Part shown: positions 34,851-46,975 of the stretch, one piece after another
Layout: each line of letters opens with the position of its first letter
Position numbering within the stretch: the stretch's first letter is position 1
Assembly: GCA_037176845.1 (NCBI GenBank)
Contig: JAYKXP010000021.1
Coordinates: 434,001-498,000 of the forward strand
Direction of reading: 5' to 3'
DNA: 64,000 nucleotides
Origin: Paramarasmius palmivorus
Taxonomy: Eukaryota > Basidiomycota > Agaricomycetes > Agaricales > Marasmiaceae
The notes under the pieces: generated by a model
The model's input: only the letters and a program-made list of their open reading frames with translations
What the model was told of the DNA's origin: nothing
The model's database searches: none
Translations under genes and position numbers: made by a program

Positions 34851-36330
34851 TAGACCGACAGTTCCATAAATAGTTAAAGGCATATCATTATGGGATAAGT
34901 ATTCACGGTGCATGAAGGGCCGAGCTAGCTTTGGGTTCTGGCAACAATAAGCATCGACAACGGATAATGGGCCATCTCCTGCCGGGATAGCTCAACTTGA
35001 ACTATAACGGAGTCATGGAAGCGACAAAGGGCCGGAGAAACTGCAGGTAACCGGTACACACCTTGCTTGTAAGTTGTAGATACTAGATTCCAACTCTCCC
35101 TGCTCCACGAGCAGAATTCGAACGAGAGAAAGAAGTACTTAGCTTACATGAATACCAAGCAAGCAATAACAACCGAGAAATTGGTTACTCGAGATCGAAT
35201 CTGTAACGGTAGGCTTATGAAAGCAGGTATTGCTAGTTATGTCTTCTTGAGTATTTCATGGAGAGTGGCTGGCTGTCGTTCTTCCGAGTCTGTGAACATA
35301 TCCACATGTCGTCGTGCCCTGCTACCTGATCAGAGACGTGCACGCACCAAAAAACTACCTTCATATACTTCGATATGGTAGCTGCGCTTTTGCCTGGAGT
35401 TACGACAGATCACGATGAACCTGGGAGCTGATGGTAACATCAAGGTCTGCTGCCAGTGAGTCGGCAGAGTCGGCGTTTGCGATTGGTATACTGACTGGGC
35501 GTCAAAGCGAGTGATTTGAATGTGAGCACACCATGTGCATGATCGATGAGGTTGGTGGAATATTTAGAGCGTCCCGTCATAAACTTGAAGTATTGATTCA
35601 AGAGACCAGCCCTGAGATGCTTTTAAAGAGGTGTAACATGTAAAGATCCAATATTAATATTCAATAATGCCGTCAGTTTTGATGAACGGGCTTTCGACAA
35701 TGTTTCAAGCGCTAGTTGAATACAACCATCATTTTGGATTCCTCGTCATTTGCAAAAGAGTCCAGATTGTCTGTTCTGATCTCGCACAGCGCCAGCCCTC
35801 AGTAACAGGCCGCTGATCGCCTATTACTCTCCGCAATTTAAACTCAATACTTCAAAAGTGTGCAATAAGATTTTGATTGTTTTGGCGATTTTAGAACTGT
35901 TGTGAGGCCACAGGCAGAGAAAATTCTCGATGCACTGACTCGGTCCACCACCATACCCTAACCAAGCCAGTTAGAATTCGGAAGGCTGTTGAGTACCGGA
36001 AGTGATCGGTTGTGTGCTCAAAGAGAGACCAGCCATTTGTACAGCTACAATACGAATGGAGGTCTGAGCGAAAAAACAATATTGAATCATTAGTGAGGTT
36101 GACCCGTTATCGGACAGCTGGGAATCCCGCAATATGGATGGGCTATGTGACTCGGAAAATGTGCTACTTGCAAAGATCTGGAGATAGATCAGGATCGGAT
36201 TCGGACTCATTAATCCTTATCACCGCACATTGACGACTTGAATTTCAAAATTTCACGCCGGGAAACGGCAGGATCTTAGATCTCGATCTTCCGTTTCTCA
36301 CCAAACCCAAAACTGACGCGTTAACCGACT
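34851..36330. other. Intergenic, nothing recognised
   Basis: A 77-codon plus-strand frame at 35148-35381 has no recognisable features. No repeats or RNA genes were seen. Confidence 0.35.
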
Positions 36331-36536
36331 TCATCGTGAGCAGCCTCTTCCTCTTCCGTGTGATGCGCATGCGATTTGGTAAGTGGTATCAAATATGCAA
36401 TAAGGTGTTGTGTAAAGTGTCCCTTCTAATTGTCCATGACCATGCATTGTCCCTTCCATATTCCTAGTGTAAGCGTAGGGAATACTCTGTACTCCCAGTC
36501 CCATTTTCCCCAAAACCCCAAACAAACCACGACTAC

Positions 36537-38648
36537 TACCAAACCATACCGAACCCAAGCACCACTCCCAAAACGATAGAAACTGGGACGGATAACGCAC
36601 GCGCACCAGAATCCTGTCCCTGCTCCCCTGTTCTTGGGTGCTTCCGCCGTTAGGCCCGTCCATGCTGATCGTAACAACCGGCGTTTCTGTCGCTTGTGTC
36701 TGCGTAGCTTGGCCATTATTCGCGTCGGTAGGTGAAGCTCCAAACGTTGACGTAGAAGTGAGTGGGACCTCAGAAACAGTTATCTGTGCTGCAGTAGCTG
36801 CTGATGCGGTTGGTGCTAGTTCGATCGAGTCTAGAGGCGCGTCAAGTTAGGTTTTCGTCCGAGGTCGCGAATGAGAAAGGGAACGAAAAGGAGAAGCGGT
36901 GAAGGGAAAGAAACCAAACATTGAAGACGAAACAGAAGGAAGCGCCTCATACGTTCCAACACCTGTACCGCACAAACCGATACCAACACTCAAACCAGTT
37001 CATACGTCCAAACGCCCCAAATACCCAACCCAAAGAAAACAAAACCAAGCCAAAACGAAGGAACACTCACTGTCCAACCCAACACCACTAGCCCTAGCCT
37101 CAGCTACTGCCTTCCTAAGCTGTTCATCTGCATCCGGCGGAACAAGCGACCTCAGACCAATACGCGGAGGATCGACGGATGGGTGTGTGAGGTTCCCGTA
37201 ATGGAATGCTACGAGATTCCTGTTCGCGCGTCAGCGTGTGTTTTGGGAACATAGAGAGAAAGACGCACGACTTGAAGAACGGATCCCCCAAACTCCATCT
37301 AAACAATGCACCGATTCCGGGTGCGTCTGTTTCTACGAGGTTATCTGCTACACACGTCGTTGCGTCGTTTGGTGCGTTTGGTAGGGGGCCAATAAAATCT
37401 CTTGGGTCGATTGGGTATCGTTTTCCACCAATCTCAAACTCGAGCCTATGCACCGTCTCACAAGGAAACGTAGCGCTGTTATCCACCCCTGGTCGGTAGT
37501 TGGGAGAGACTTGGGAGAGGATGTTGTCTACGACGTCTTTGGGCCCACGCATTAACGAGTTACCCGTATCGATGAGCGCTGATACGCGTTTTGCGTCGAC
37601 ACCGCCTGTTGGGGGTATAGTTGAGTCAGGGAGACGTTTTCCGTCGAGGTATACACCGTCGATGTCGAGTTCCCAGCGGAATGGGTAGACCTACTCCAAG
37701 TGTGTTAAATGGTAGAGGAAAGAATGAAGGAGGCGCACCTCGTCAGGAGCAAACCCCGGAGCCCTCAACCCCCCCTCTTCGGGTTTATACAACCTCACAG
37801 GAACCCAATCAACCTCTCCCTCCTCCACCTCATCAGGTAACTTGCCCACAGTCAACTTCCCCTCTCCACCTGTTCCTGCGTCAATCGTCCCTCTCTGAAG
37901 CTCAATTGAGAACATCGGCGATGCGAGTTGGTTGGTCATGCTTATCCGGGAGAGTAAGAGGCCCGTATTTCCATGTATTTTTGATGAAAGCGTCGGTGGT
38001 GGTTAGTTGACCAGAGGTTGCGATGGTTAGTTGTTCTTGGACGTCGGAGCCAGAGGGGAAAGAGAGCCCGAAGATACCGGAAGCACCGAATTGGACGACG
38101 GTGTTGGTTGTTGCGCTTACTGCGGCGAAGGGTTGATTCGTAATCGCGATGCCTGCGACGGTTGCGGTGTCGAATGCGACGAGACCTTGGGCGGACGTTC
38201 CAGTGAGAGAATCACCATACCGCATGTCGACTTTGGTGTTTGTGACGTTGGTTGGAGTGTTTATGGGGTGTGTGAGTGTGCTGAGGCGAGAGCATGTACC
38301 GGTTGTACATTGTGATGTTATAGCCCAGAGATCGGAAGATCCAGTGTCGAGATGGACAGCGGTGACTTGGTTACCGAAGGTTATGGGGATGGTGTATAAA
38401 AGGTCGTTGTTGTTACCGAGACCGGTGGAACCGCTGACGGAGCCTTGACGTCTGGCGAGGTGGTGTGTGGGGGTGTGTCGGCGGATGGGTAATGAGAATG
38501 AACCGGGAGAAGAGGAAGAGGAGTTGAGGAATGAGATGGTTGGTGGGACGTCGAGTGAAGGGTCGGAAGGGTTGAAGGAACGTTGAGAAAGAGGGACCGA
38601 GCCCGCGAGGAGGGTTAAAGAAAGTGAAATGAAAGTGTGTGTGATCAT
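36537..38648 (-). CDS. Secreted A1 (pepsin-type) aspartic protease with apparent frameshift
   Basis: This is an extracellular or cell-surface endopeptidase of family A1. The start MITHTFISLSLTLLAGSVPL is a signal peptide, followed by a propeptide. The first catalytic motif is VHLDTGSSDLWAI and the second ALIDTGNSLMRG. The usual C-terminal block GDPFFKS|NLVAFHYGNLTHP spans a GT-AG intron. A Ser/Thr-rich stalk (ELAPTASAATAAQ) follows. If an intron of about 59 nt is removed (GTTGTT...GAGCAG, with CCTAAC inside), the tail becomes ARALSVPVSIVLGVVLGFGM and a stop at 36537, i.e. a membrane anchor. Read straight through, the frame runs to 36331 instead. Near 37950-37975, DAFIKNTWKYGPL must shift by one base to reach SMTNQLASPMFSIELQRG, and no GT donor is available. 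It is either a pseudogene or an indel in the assembly. Confidence 0.78.
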
Positions 38649-39010
38649 TATTACTTTTAATGCGACCTGCGACTTTTGTGCCCAAAACCAGAAACCAAAA
38701 AAGAAAGGGAAACGAAAAAGGGAAGGAAGAAGGGGAGAAGGGGAAGAAAGGTCGTTGTCGTGACAGAAGTAATATATGACTGGACAACGACAGCTTGGCC
38801 ATCACAACAGCTGTGCCTTACCTCTCTTTCGGTACAAGTAGTGTCATCACCCCATTGGTCGATCGCACATTTGTCTCTCGGCACATCAAAAATGCAGTGC
38901 ACACAAGTGTGCTACGTCCGAGAGCGTGGGTCCAATCAATAGCTTAGACATGCAGATCATGTTTCCATCCAATGGCAACTCGGAACGGTGAGTTTTCATC
39001 TCAGTTATAC
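38649..39010. promoter_or_regulatory. Upstream region of the aspartic protease and left edge of the duplication array
   Basis: It contains purine-rich low-complexity DNA (38695-38755) just upstream of the start codon. From about 38945 it carries sequence also found at 53085-53140 (GTAGATCATGTTTCCATCCA type), the 3' flank of an E2 copy. Confidence 0.4.
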
Positions 39011-39115
39011 ACTCGTGATATTAAACGCTAAACAGCACCCCCAATCAACAACTCCGGCATCTCCCCATACTCACAACAATTCACAAACGCCGCTATATGA
39101 TCCGTACCCCAACTA
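39011..39115 (-). pseudogene. Branched-chain E2 C-terminal scrap
   Basis: About 100 bp match the last coding bases of the E2 gene (plus-strand landmarks TAAACAGC.CCCCCAATCAACA, CTCCGGC, ACAAACGCCGC, TATGATCCG). It abuts the degenerate cullin-4 sequence directly, a junction not expected of either gene. Confidence 0.75.
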
Positions 39116-42100
39116 CTGAGCGCCGTATCAAAAACACGTACGCCTTGATATGAACTTTGGCTTCGCTGTCCTTAAAACCAGGTTGAGAACCAAAGATATT
39201 CTTATCGTTGACGTCTGCGCCTTCGTCAATAACCTTTTCTTTCCGCATGAAAAGCTACGGAGACCCCCGATGTCGTCCTCTGGAACCAGAATGCTCCAGC
39301 TACAGCTAAGCTTGATTGCCTCCTTGAGAATACGTCATCTCCGGCGTAGCAGCACAACAAACTCTTTCACTCTTCCTCGATCAAAGCCATGATCCCACGT
39401 CAGATGTCGAACTTGATAGCTCTAGGTCTGATCGGATGGGCGATCTGCAAAATGAAGAATTGAATGGAGTGTCGGGAGCAATTCTCATCGTCATCTTGCG
39501 GTTCTACAGCTACCGCGTCCGCGTACTTTAAGCCCTTGACTCTCGGGTGATCCTTCGCCGTTGAAATTCGTAGTCTGCGAGCGGAAAGTGTAGTACTTAC
39601 CTTAGCTTCTTCCAACCTCTTCACCAACTGACATCCTTATCAAGCGGCACATGGGTATACATTCATGATAAAGTCTCGCTGCGGCCCAACCTCCTGGAAT
39701 AAAGACCAATCGACTCGGACTACCTACCTTCTCAATCACATCCTTGAACCTCTTCGCCTTCAACTGACATCCGAACATACATGACTCGGCGGCTGTAGAG
39801 GTTTCAGTGAGGAACAAAGTTTCCTGGTTCGACTATTTCAGCTTCTGGATCAGTTATAATTGCTTCTGAGTAAGCGAATGTTAGTCACGGGCGTGTTAAG
39901 CAACTGAGAAAAGCAATTTGCCTCGAAATGTACGCTTTGAAGGCGGCACATGAAGCTTGAAGTCTTGATACCACCGACTCGGACGCGGGTACGTAACTCA
40001 AAGTCTCTCGCTCCAGCCTCCCAGTGAAAGAAAGACCATCGGGTTTAGTAGCAAGCCACTCCGTCCGAGTCTTATCTAACAACGCATACCCGATAGTATA
40101 CCCAGCTGCCAGGTAGCGTGATGTTCTGAGGAATCGAGATCTAGAATGAACACATGCTGCAGAAATCTCAATCTTCAACGTCCGGCTAGTTCTGTCGCTT
40201 TCGTTCGTTGTAAAGTTAGTCCGTGCGTGTTAATGAGGGGTGTGGCTGAGATTGATCATGAACGAGCACTGTCGTCCCCATGCATTGATGTGAAGATGAC
40301 TCGGAAGCATAGGTATTTTGGAGAATTTTCGTTGACCTACACTCCGCAATCGTATATAGACTTAATTGAGCATCGAGCATCAACACAGGTCTGGTGGTCA
40401 ATGAATCAGAGCGCTACCGAGGGATAGACGTCCGAGTCAAGGGGCAGCTTACCGATTTCGACAAGAAGCTCGAACCGACCCTCTTTGACGAGGCTAATTT
40501 GTCCCAAACGCACCGATCAAGGGCCTGGTCGAAATTTGAATTCAGCATCATAGTCTGCGGATATCATTCAAGTCAACGAGTAGAGGATGGAGGGCTTACC
40601 TTACCATCTCTCAGCTTCTTTTCAATTGCATCCGACCCAAGAATAGCCTCTTCGCCGACTGATGCCCTTATCATCCGAGTACCAGCAGCGCATTCCTAAC
40701 CCTTCCTCAACAGGCTACTTTCAGGTCAGGGCGCGCTGCTGGTACTAGCGGCTGGAGAGGTTCTCAGTGGTAAACGAGGTTTCGGCAACGTTTCTTGGTT
40801 TGGAGAAGACGTTCGACCTGGTTACGATTACTTTGACCTTGTCAAATGTTAGCGGAGTATCTCTTGGAATAAAAACCATCGAAACCTTCTATAGCAAGCC
40901 AATCCATCAACGCATTTCTAAACACGTGCCCAGCCGCCAGGTAGGTACGTCGATACGATGAATGAACATGCTGCAGAAACGCACGCGGCACGCCAATTCC
41001 GTGTCTTCGTCGTAACGTTGTCCAGAAATTGTGCGTGTTGAATAGCTCGAACGTTTCGGTGTGATTGACTGCTAGTACTAGTAGAATCATGAATGAGGAC
41101 TGTCGATCCCGAGGAGCACATGTCTAATGAAACAAACTCACCCACGCGTCACTGATCCGAAGAGCAAAGTCGAGTTGTTTTCGTTGAGTTTGGAGAATGC
41201 CAATCTCGAAGTTGACCTATGCTTACTGTATATTCCGCTTGAATCCCTGGTTGTAGGCTTGCTTTAGATACGTGAACGCAGTTCAGGTGGTCAAGGTATC
41301 GGTATTAGAGCGCTCCCGGGTCACGGTGGATGAGACTTCGAGGAGGCTTACCACTTGATCACAGATTTCGACCCATTCCACTACACCGATTTGACCCAAA
41401 CACGCACTGATAAAGGCCCGGTCGAAGTCTACGGATATCACCTGGGTCAAGAAAATATAAGCCTTACCTTACTATCTCCCAGCTCAATCGTACTCTACAT
41501 CCTTAATCCTTCCTCAACTGGCTTCTTTTGACGCGATACAGATGAAGTCGGGTCAGGGCGCTGCTGTACAGATTTTCGGTGAAGAACCGTGATGGAGTTT
41601 CTTGGTTTCGAGATGTTCAACCAGGTTACGATTGCTTTGACAGTGTCCTGAGTACGAATGTTAGTGAATTATCTCCTGGAATAAAGACCATCGATTACCT
41701 ATCTTGTGCCCAGCTGTGGGGTAACATGATATCCATCCTACGCTGAACCTAGATCTGGAATGAACATGCTGCAGAAAAGTACGCCAATTCCGTCGCTTTC
41801 GGCGTCGTAACGTTGTCAGTACTAGTAGAATCATGAATGAACACTGTCGATCCCGTGGAGCACATGTGTCATAATACGGACTCACCCTGACCAAGCCCAC
41901 GCGTTGATCCGAAGAGCAAAGTAGGTATGTACCTTCCGATATGAGTCTTTCAAGCTCGTTGAGTTCGGAAAATGCCAGCAGGCTCTTGTTGACTTTCCAA
42001 GCTTACTGTGTGTTGCGCAATCTCTTTTCAGGACTCCGAAGCTTGACTGCGATACGCCCATGGTGTTCTGGTGATCAATGTATCAGAGCGCTACCGGGTG

Positions 42101-42360
42101 AAGAAACATCGAGGGCAACTTACCAATTTCGATAAGCTCGATCCATCCCTAAGTTCTTTGACGAGGCCGGATTCCTTTCCAGGTAATTATACAGCTCCCC
42201 TCTAGCGTCTTGTAACATACGGCTAGGCGGCTTTTGTAAGGATACTTCTCCGAGACGTCTGATCTTGACGTTATTCTTCGGTCCTTTGGGCTGGCAAAAG
42301 ACGACTCTGAGTTAACAGTAGATAGTATTAGGGACGATATACGCACGAAGAATCCCCAGC
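39116..42360 (-). pseudogene. Degenerate cullin-4 pseudogene with internal tandem triplication
   Basis: The sequence follows the intact cullin-4 (22.8-25.3 kb) with many indels. The order runs 22800-25020, then jumps back to about 23490 at position 40527, runs to about 25020 again, jumps back once more at 41421, and finally continues to about 25330 at 42360. Recognisable pieces include the regions for LACGKKRVL, TRVGGIKTLCAAFKAHFE, TEWLATK and the 5' leader. No long open frame survives. The last neddylation exon is absent; an E2 scrap takes its place. Confidence 0.82.
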
Positions 42361-43060
42361 ACGACTCTCCCATACTACTTGCACCCTGAGCCGAGGTACA
42401 ATGAATGGATTCTTGGGCCCTGTCTACGAGTGCCCTTGTCCTGATTCCTGAATCCCACTCCAGACTCGGCGGCTTTAGTGTTGAAATTGATTCTCGAACC
42501 ACTCGTTGTGTCGTGTATTGAAAGTAAGCTTTTGAAGGAACCCAACGACTGGTGTCGTGGTGAAAGAGAGAAACGACATTGATTACGTACTAATCGGCTC
42601 TTGTCTCTTACGCCATCATCACCCCGGAGCGCACCACTTCAAACTCAAGTATCAAAATTCTCGCTATTCGCCATTACTAGCATGGATCAGGAAGTTCGGG
42701 GCTTAGCGCTTAGGCTAAGTAACGGGTTGTCCGGTGTCGGCGCTATCTCCGTCACCGATACAAATTCAACGAATATCAAAGCTCACATCTCCCTTCACCG
42801 GCAAAATCGCCCGATTGTATCGCCCTTCTCCCGTTCATGATTGGAACAAAACCAGCGAATCTGTAGATCAAAAATATCGAGCGAGCATGTTGAATGGCTC
42901 TGTTTTGTTCTGTCTCGACCCTATCACTCATTTGCAAACCAACGCTAGACAAATTACAACTCCTGGGTCTAAACCTGATGATTCAATTCTTCAGCCTACC
43001 TTCTTCACGGGTATTTGGGTTCAATGATACGAGACCAAGGCAACGAAGCGTTGAAGTATC
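42361..43060. repeat. Dispersed repeat R1, copy C, with flanking fragment of the linked gene
   Basis: Minus-strand sequence at 42380-42500 resembles the QESI region of the gene at 20 kb (CCAAGAATCCATTCA shared). Plus-strand landmarks GCATGGATCAGGA.GTTC, AAATATCGAGCGAGCATGTT, TTCTGTCTCGACCCTATCAC and ATGATACGAGACCAAGGC identify R1. Open frames are short and broken. Confidence 0.6.
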
Positions 43061-43811
43061 GTTCATTCGCTCGCTTTGTGGTCATGGCTGTGGCTTATCG
43101 TCGGTGATCAAGGTTCAAACGTTCATTGGTATCCCCACTTGATCCCCACTCGGTTACATGTTATACCTTAGAACGCAACACGTGCCCAGCCCCCGCATTA
43201 CCCCGGATGATATGCTAATGGAATGTCGCTACCGTGCGTCAATGATCAAATGAAAGGAAAAGCACCTTTCCACGAGTCTGAGATTTTGGGAGCGTCGTGG
43301 TAGTGAGGATTGGAGGCTTGGGAGTTTTTCGTTTGGAGCGGGATGGGCAAAGGAAAATCTCGACTTGAACATAGTGAGTACTCAAGCATAGGCGTGCATA
43401 GCAAAAGCTAATAATACTTACAGCGTCAAGCGTCAGGAACGAATTAGGCCTTGTGGCGTTATCTGCCATACCCCCAAACGCAGGTACATCGAATGAAAGG
43501 CAGCTGTTCCGCAAATCTGGGACTTTTGGAAGCAGAATGTGGAATTTCCTCTCCTAGTTTCAAATCGTGGTTATGACTTACTCCTGCGTTGTCCTTTCCA
43601 CAGATGCATTCCGCTATCTCCGAACCATACACTCGATCAAGCAAACACGCTGGTCGTGACTCGAGGGTTGAGATTGTGCTGGAGACTCGAGTTTTTTTTT
43701 TGTCGAGACTGGTTCTACATAGCAAAGAATTCGTGCGTGCTGAAATGTACTTCGAGTCTATTCAAGGATAAGCGTTTACAGCAGAAGCTAGTCGTAGATT
43801 ACAAGGAAACG

Positions 43812-44611
43812 CTAGACGTCGCTCAAGGTGCAGGTGCCGGTCTTCTCATGCTTGTTCTTGACGTGACGCCTCATGTCCGACTTCGTGATTGTCTCCATGG
43901 GACACAAACGACATTTGTACAGCTTTCTTCCTAGATGAGAGTTGATATGATCTAGTTCAAGATTGTTAACTCGGTGTATCAAAGGCTAAAATGAGATCTT
44001 CACTTTTCAGATTATGATTGGCAGTAAAGGTAGCCATGCACGGAAAGAAACCCTGGCATTTGTACCGTCCCTCCCTTCCTCGTTTCCTGCGATTCTCACT
44101 CGCAACTCTGACGCCCTCTGATGCTACGATGGGCTTTTTGATGGGCGGCGATTCCACATCAAGAGTCTCTGAAATCAGTTGCGACTTTGTGGAAGTTTCA
44201 GAAGATGCGATATTGCCGTTTGTTGGAATGGGCTGCGGACTGGTGGCGTCATAGAACGGAAGTGAGCTTGTGGCTAACTTCTCATCAAATACAATCGTCC
44301 TATTTTCAAACTGATGACCATGGTGCTGGCGCCCCGCCACAAAGTCGTCGCCGCGGCAAAAGGACCGGAAAAATTCGTCCGCTATGTAGGTACCTGCAAT
44401 TTGAATGTTAGCGTCTTTCTAAAGATAGATATTGGGTGTGGCTACCTTCGGATTGAATATAGCATGTTTGCGTACTCCAAGCATTGTTGGAAGGTGAAAA
44501 CAACTCTCCGAAACCACCTTCATATGTATTGCTAAATGATTTTTCTTTTGCTTGAAAATGTCGATGGCTGAACAATGAAATTATAGCGTACTGGAAAGGA
44601 CTGGACTGCAT
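43812..44611 (-). CDS. Two-finger C2H2 zinc-finger protein, family copy 4
   Basis: Three exons. Exon 1 starts MQSSPFQYAIISLFSHRHFQ and ends NNAWSTQTCYIQSEG. An intron GTAGCC...TTGCAG joins it in phase to TYIADEFFRSFCRGDDFVAG. The main exon passes ENRTIVFDEKLATSSLPFYD to the signature PIVASEGVRVASENRRKRGR and finger 1 YKCQGFFPCMATFTANHNLK. The last exon gives HINSH and finger 2 YKCRLCPMETITKSDMRRHV with KNKH, a complete C2H2 (C-x2-C-x12-H-x4-H), then ends at a TAG. No stop interrupts the model. It follows R1 copy C, as copies 5 and 6 follow other R1 copies. Confidence 0.82.
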
Positions 44612-45726
44612 GTTGCTGATTGTAACTTGCGATGACTTTGGATGGAGAGAAGGATAGGTGTGGCTGTTGGGTGTCAAATTCTACAGTCTGAAAGTACATG
44701 CCGGCCCTTTTTATGTCGTTTCAAGGAATCTGCTGTACTCAAGCTAAAGCAACTTCAGCGACCTTGCCAATCTGGTTCAATACTGTTTATTGAGCGAATC
44801 GCTCGGTCTTCAACTTGGGCGCTAATAATCGTCACAGAAGGGCTTCAAAACATTACTACATATGAGCTGTCATCGAACTTCATTATTAGCCATAATCAGT
44901 GGCCCATCAAATCTTATTATTATATGAGCTTCCGCAGTGCTGTGAATACAAATTGGGTTAGTTGGATTCGTACTAGGTGCATGCAGGCTGGTATCTTCGA
45001 TCCACTGACACTTCTAGTACAAGAATTATTCTCATGACTACTATCTCGGGTAACTAGGACTGCTCCATACTTCCATACATCTGAGGTGTATGGAGAAGTT
45101 GGAAGATATTGATCCGACTACGCGATGCGCATGGGAAGCGCATGGGAAACACATGGACCAATGGGCACCACGCAACCCACTGGGCGGCGAGTCAAGCTAC
45201 TGTGAATTTGCGGATCTGCTTTTCCAGCGCTTGTAATAATTGTAGAATAGTTTCCGACTTTTGTTCCTCAGCGCCTTTGTTGAGGGTAAACAAAAATATA
45301 GCCTAATTGGGAAGGAATGCTGTAAGCCCGATGCACGTTTTGGTCACCAGGTAACTGACTGAGTTGCCTATCGTTCATTTTCCAGGTACGGACTCGGACA
45401 ATTCGGCAGTGGTACTGGGAAGGTTAAAGTTGTTTAACGAAATCTGCTGTACTCAAGATGAGTAATTCCAGCGCATCCCCGTTGTGTCTGAGATCTGACC
45501 AAGGATCGATATTGAGTACGAGCACTTGAGTGTCCGATTGTCCGATCCACATACTTTAAACGTCCGACATACGAACCTTGTTACTTATGAGCCGTCAAAC
45601 CTTACTATGCGTACTGAACCTTCAGCAGTGACGACGGAGTAATTCCTATAGTTTGTTGATGAGATTGTATATCTTCAATTCACCGAGACATCGCTGCTGC
45701 TAGTGTCCCATGGGTGGGCGGTGCCA
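44612..45726. other. Intergenic upstream flank of zinc-finger copy 4
   Basis: No gene was recognised. Parts resemble flanks of other zinc-finger copies (TCTGCTGTACTCAA near 44729 and 45450, also at 55970). Confidence 0.45.
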
Positions 45727-46245
45727 ATCCAAGATTAAATCATGCACTGACAGGCCTATGATTTCTTCGACATGACGCATAACGGATCAATTCATATAAA
45801 CCAGCGATCCTTTCAGGCTCATCATAGCGATCCTCATTTCTGATATGAACGGTTCAGATGACTGCCTAGTTCGGAGTCGTTAGTATAAACGTCCTACTAG
45901 CCCTTTCGACTGCGGGAAGGCTTTGATCATCATGCCAGCATACAATAACTTCCCAGCCTCCCGATGAACCAAAAAAATGGTAGCAGATGGCGTTTCCGTG
46001 TCTTTTTCAATTCAATGACCTCCCGCCGACGATGGCGCCAAAAGAATCAGTGGCTGTATCCATAGTAATTATACAGCATCGCCAATCAACACTTCCGGCT
46101 TCTCGACATAACTCCTCCAACACTCTACAAACGCCGCCAGTTCCGCTCCTTCCACAACTCTATGATCCGCACTCCAGCTAATTCCCATCTTTAGTCTCCT
46201 CTCCCCACTCCCTTCACCTTCTTCGACATCCCAAACCCATCTCCC
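45727..46245. repeat. Near-identical duplication, left member
   Basis: This segment matches 58398-58916 with a single visible difference (CATCATGCC against CATCGTGCC). It covers the 3' flank and the last part of the E2 coding region. Identity drops sharply beyond the right boundary, where E2 sequence continues with scattered differences. Confidence 0.9.
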
Positions 46246-46975
46246 CCTTCCTAGCGCAACGATCCCCACTCCACCGCCTTCCACCAAAACCGGACTTGCG
46301 TATTCTCCCTTGCCTATCGCACCGACGTTGCTGACTGTTAACGTTCCTCCCTTTTTTTGGCATCTCCTTCAACGTGAGCCCACACGGCGTCTGTCGGCCG
46401 AGGTACGAGAGATGTTTGAGTTGCGTGCGATACCATACATCGATTGGGTGTTGGCGCTTTGGATGGTTAAGGTGTATAATCCGCTGGGTGTGAAGAGTGC
46501 GATTGCGATATCGGCTTGTGGACGAACGGTTAATGTTGATTTATCGCTAGATGAAGGAGTTGGTGTTATGGATGACCGGAAAAGAGACCATTCCATCATT
46601 GCTTTGCTTAGTATCTTGAGTAAGAACGGTAGATATGTCGATCTATCAAACCGACTGGTCTTTGGGACATCGATAGTCGGAGCTGAGAACACCGCCAACG
46701 GGTTGATCATCATCGGTTTCTGCTGTTGCTGCGATGAAGAGAGGTAATAAAGTTGGATGGAAGTGTTGAGTCACGAGTGTAGGTAACATCCACGTAGATC
46801 GAATGAAGTTGGGTACGAGTATCTGCTCAGCGCTCATGCGTTAGCCCTTGCGCCGTACAAAAAGAACAGAAAGAAACGCACCGCAAATGAGCCACCTCCA
46901 AGCTCATTTCCACATTCCGTACTGGTACCCTGTTCTTCATAGTTCCACTACAACTTCTTTCCCTGTTGCCCCGTG
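46069..46975 (-). pseudogene. Branched-chain E2 3'-half pseudogene, copy 1
   Basis: It encodes the C-terminal catalytic domain only. MMINPLAVFSAPTIDVPKTS through DIAIALFTPSGLYTLTI is open in one frame; a frameshift near 46400 moves the rest (VEGGGVGIVALGRGRWVWD to PEVLIGDAV) into another. The lipoyl and E3-binding domains are missing: homology begins inside exon 2 at GKEVVVEL, where it is fused to unrelated sequence. The active-site stretch reads SADHRVVEGAEL, as in the intact gene. Confidence 0.85.

Noticed and set aside
38676..38942. Lys/Arg-rich plus-strand frame upstream of the aspartic protease
   Set aside because: Purine-rich low-complexity DNA produces it; there is no conserved pattern.
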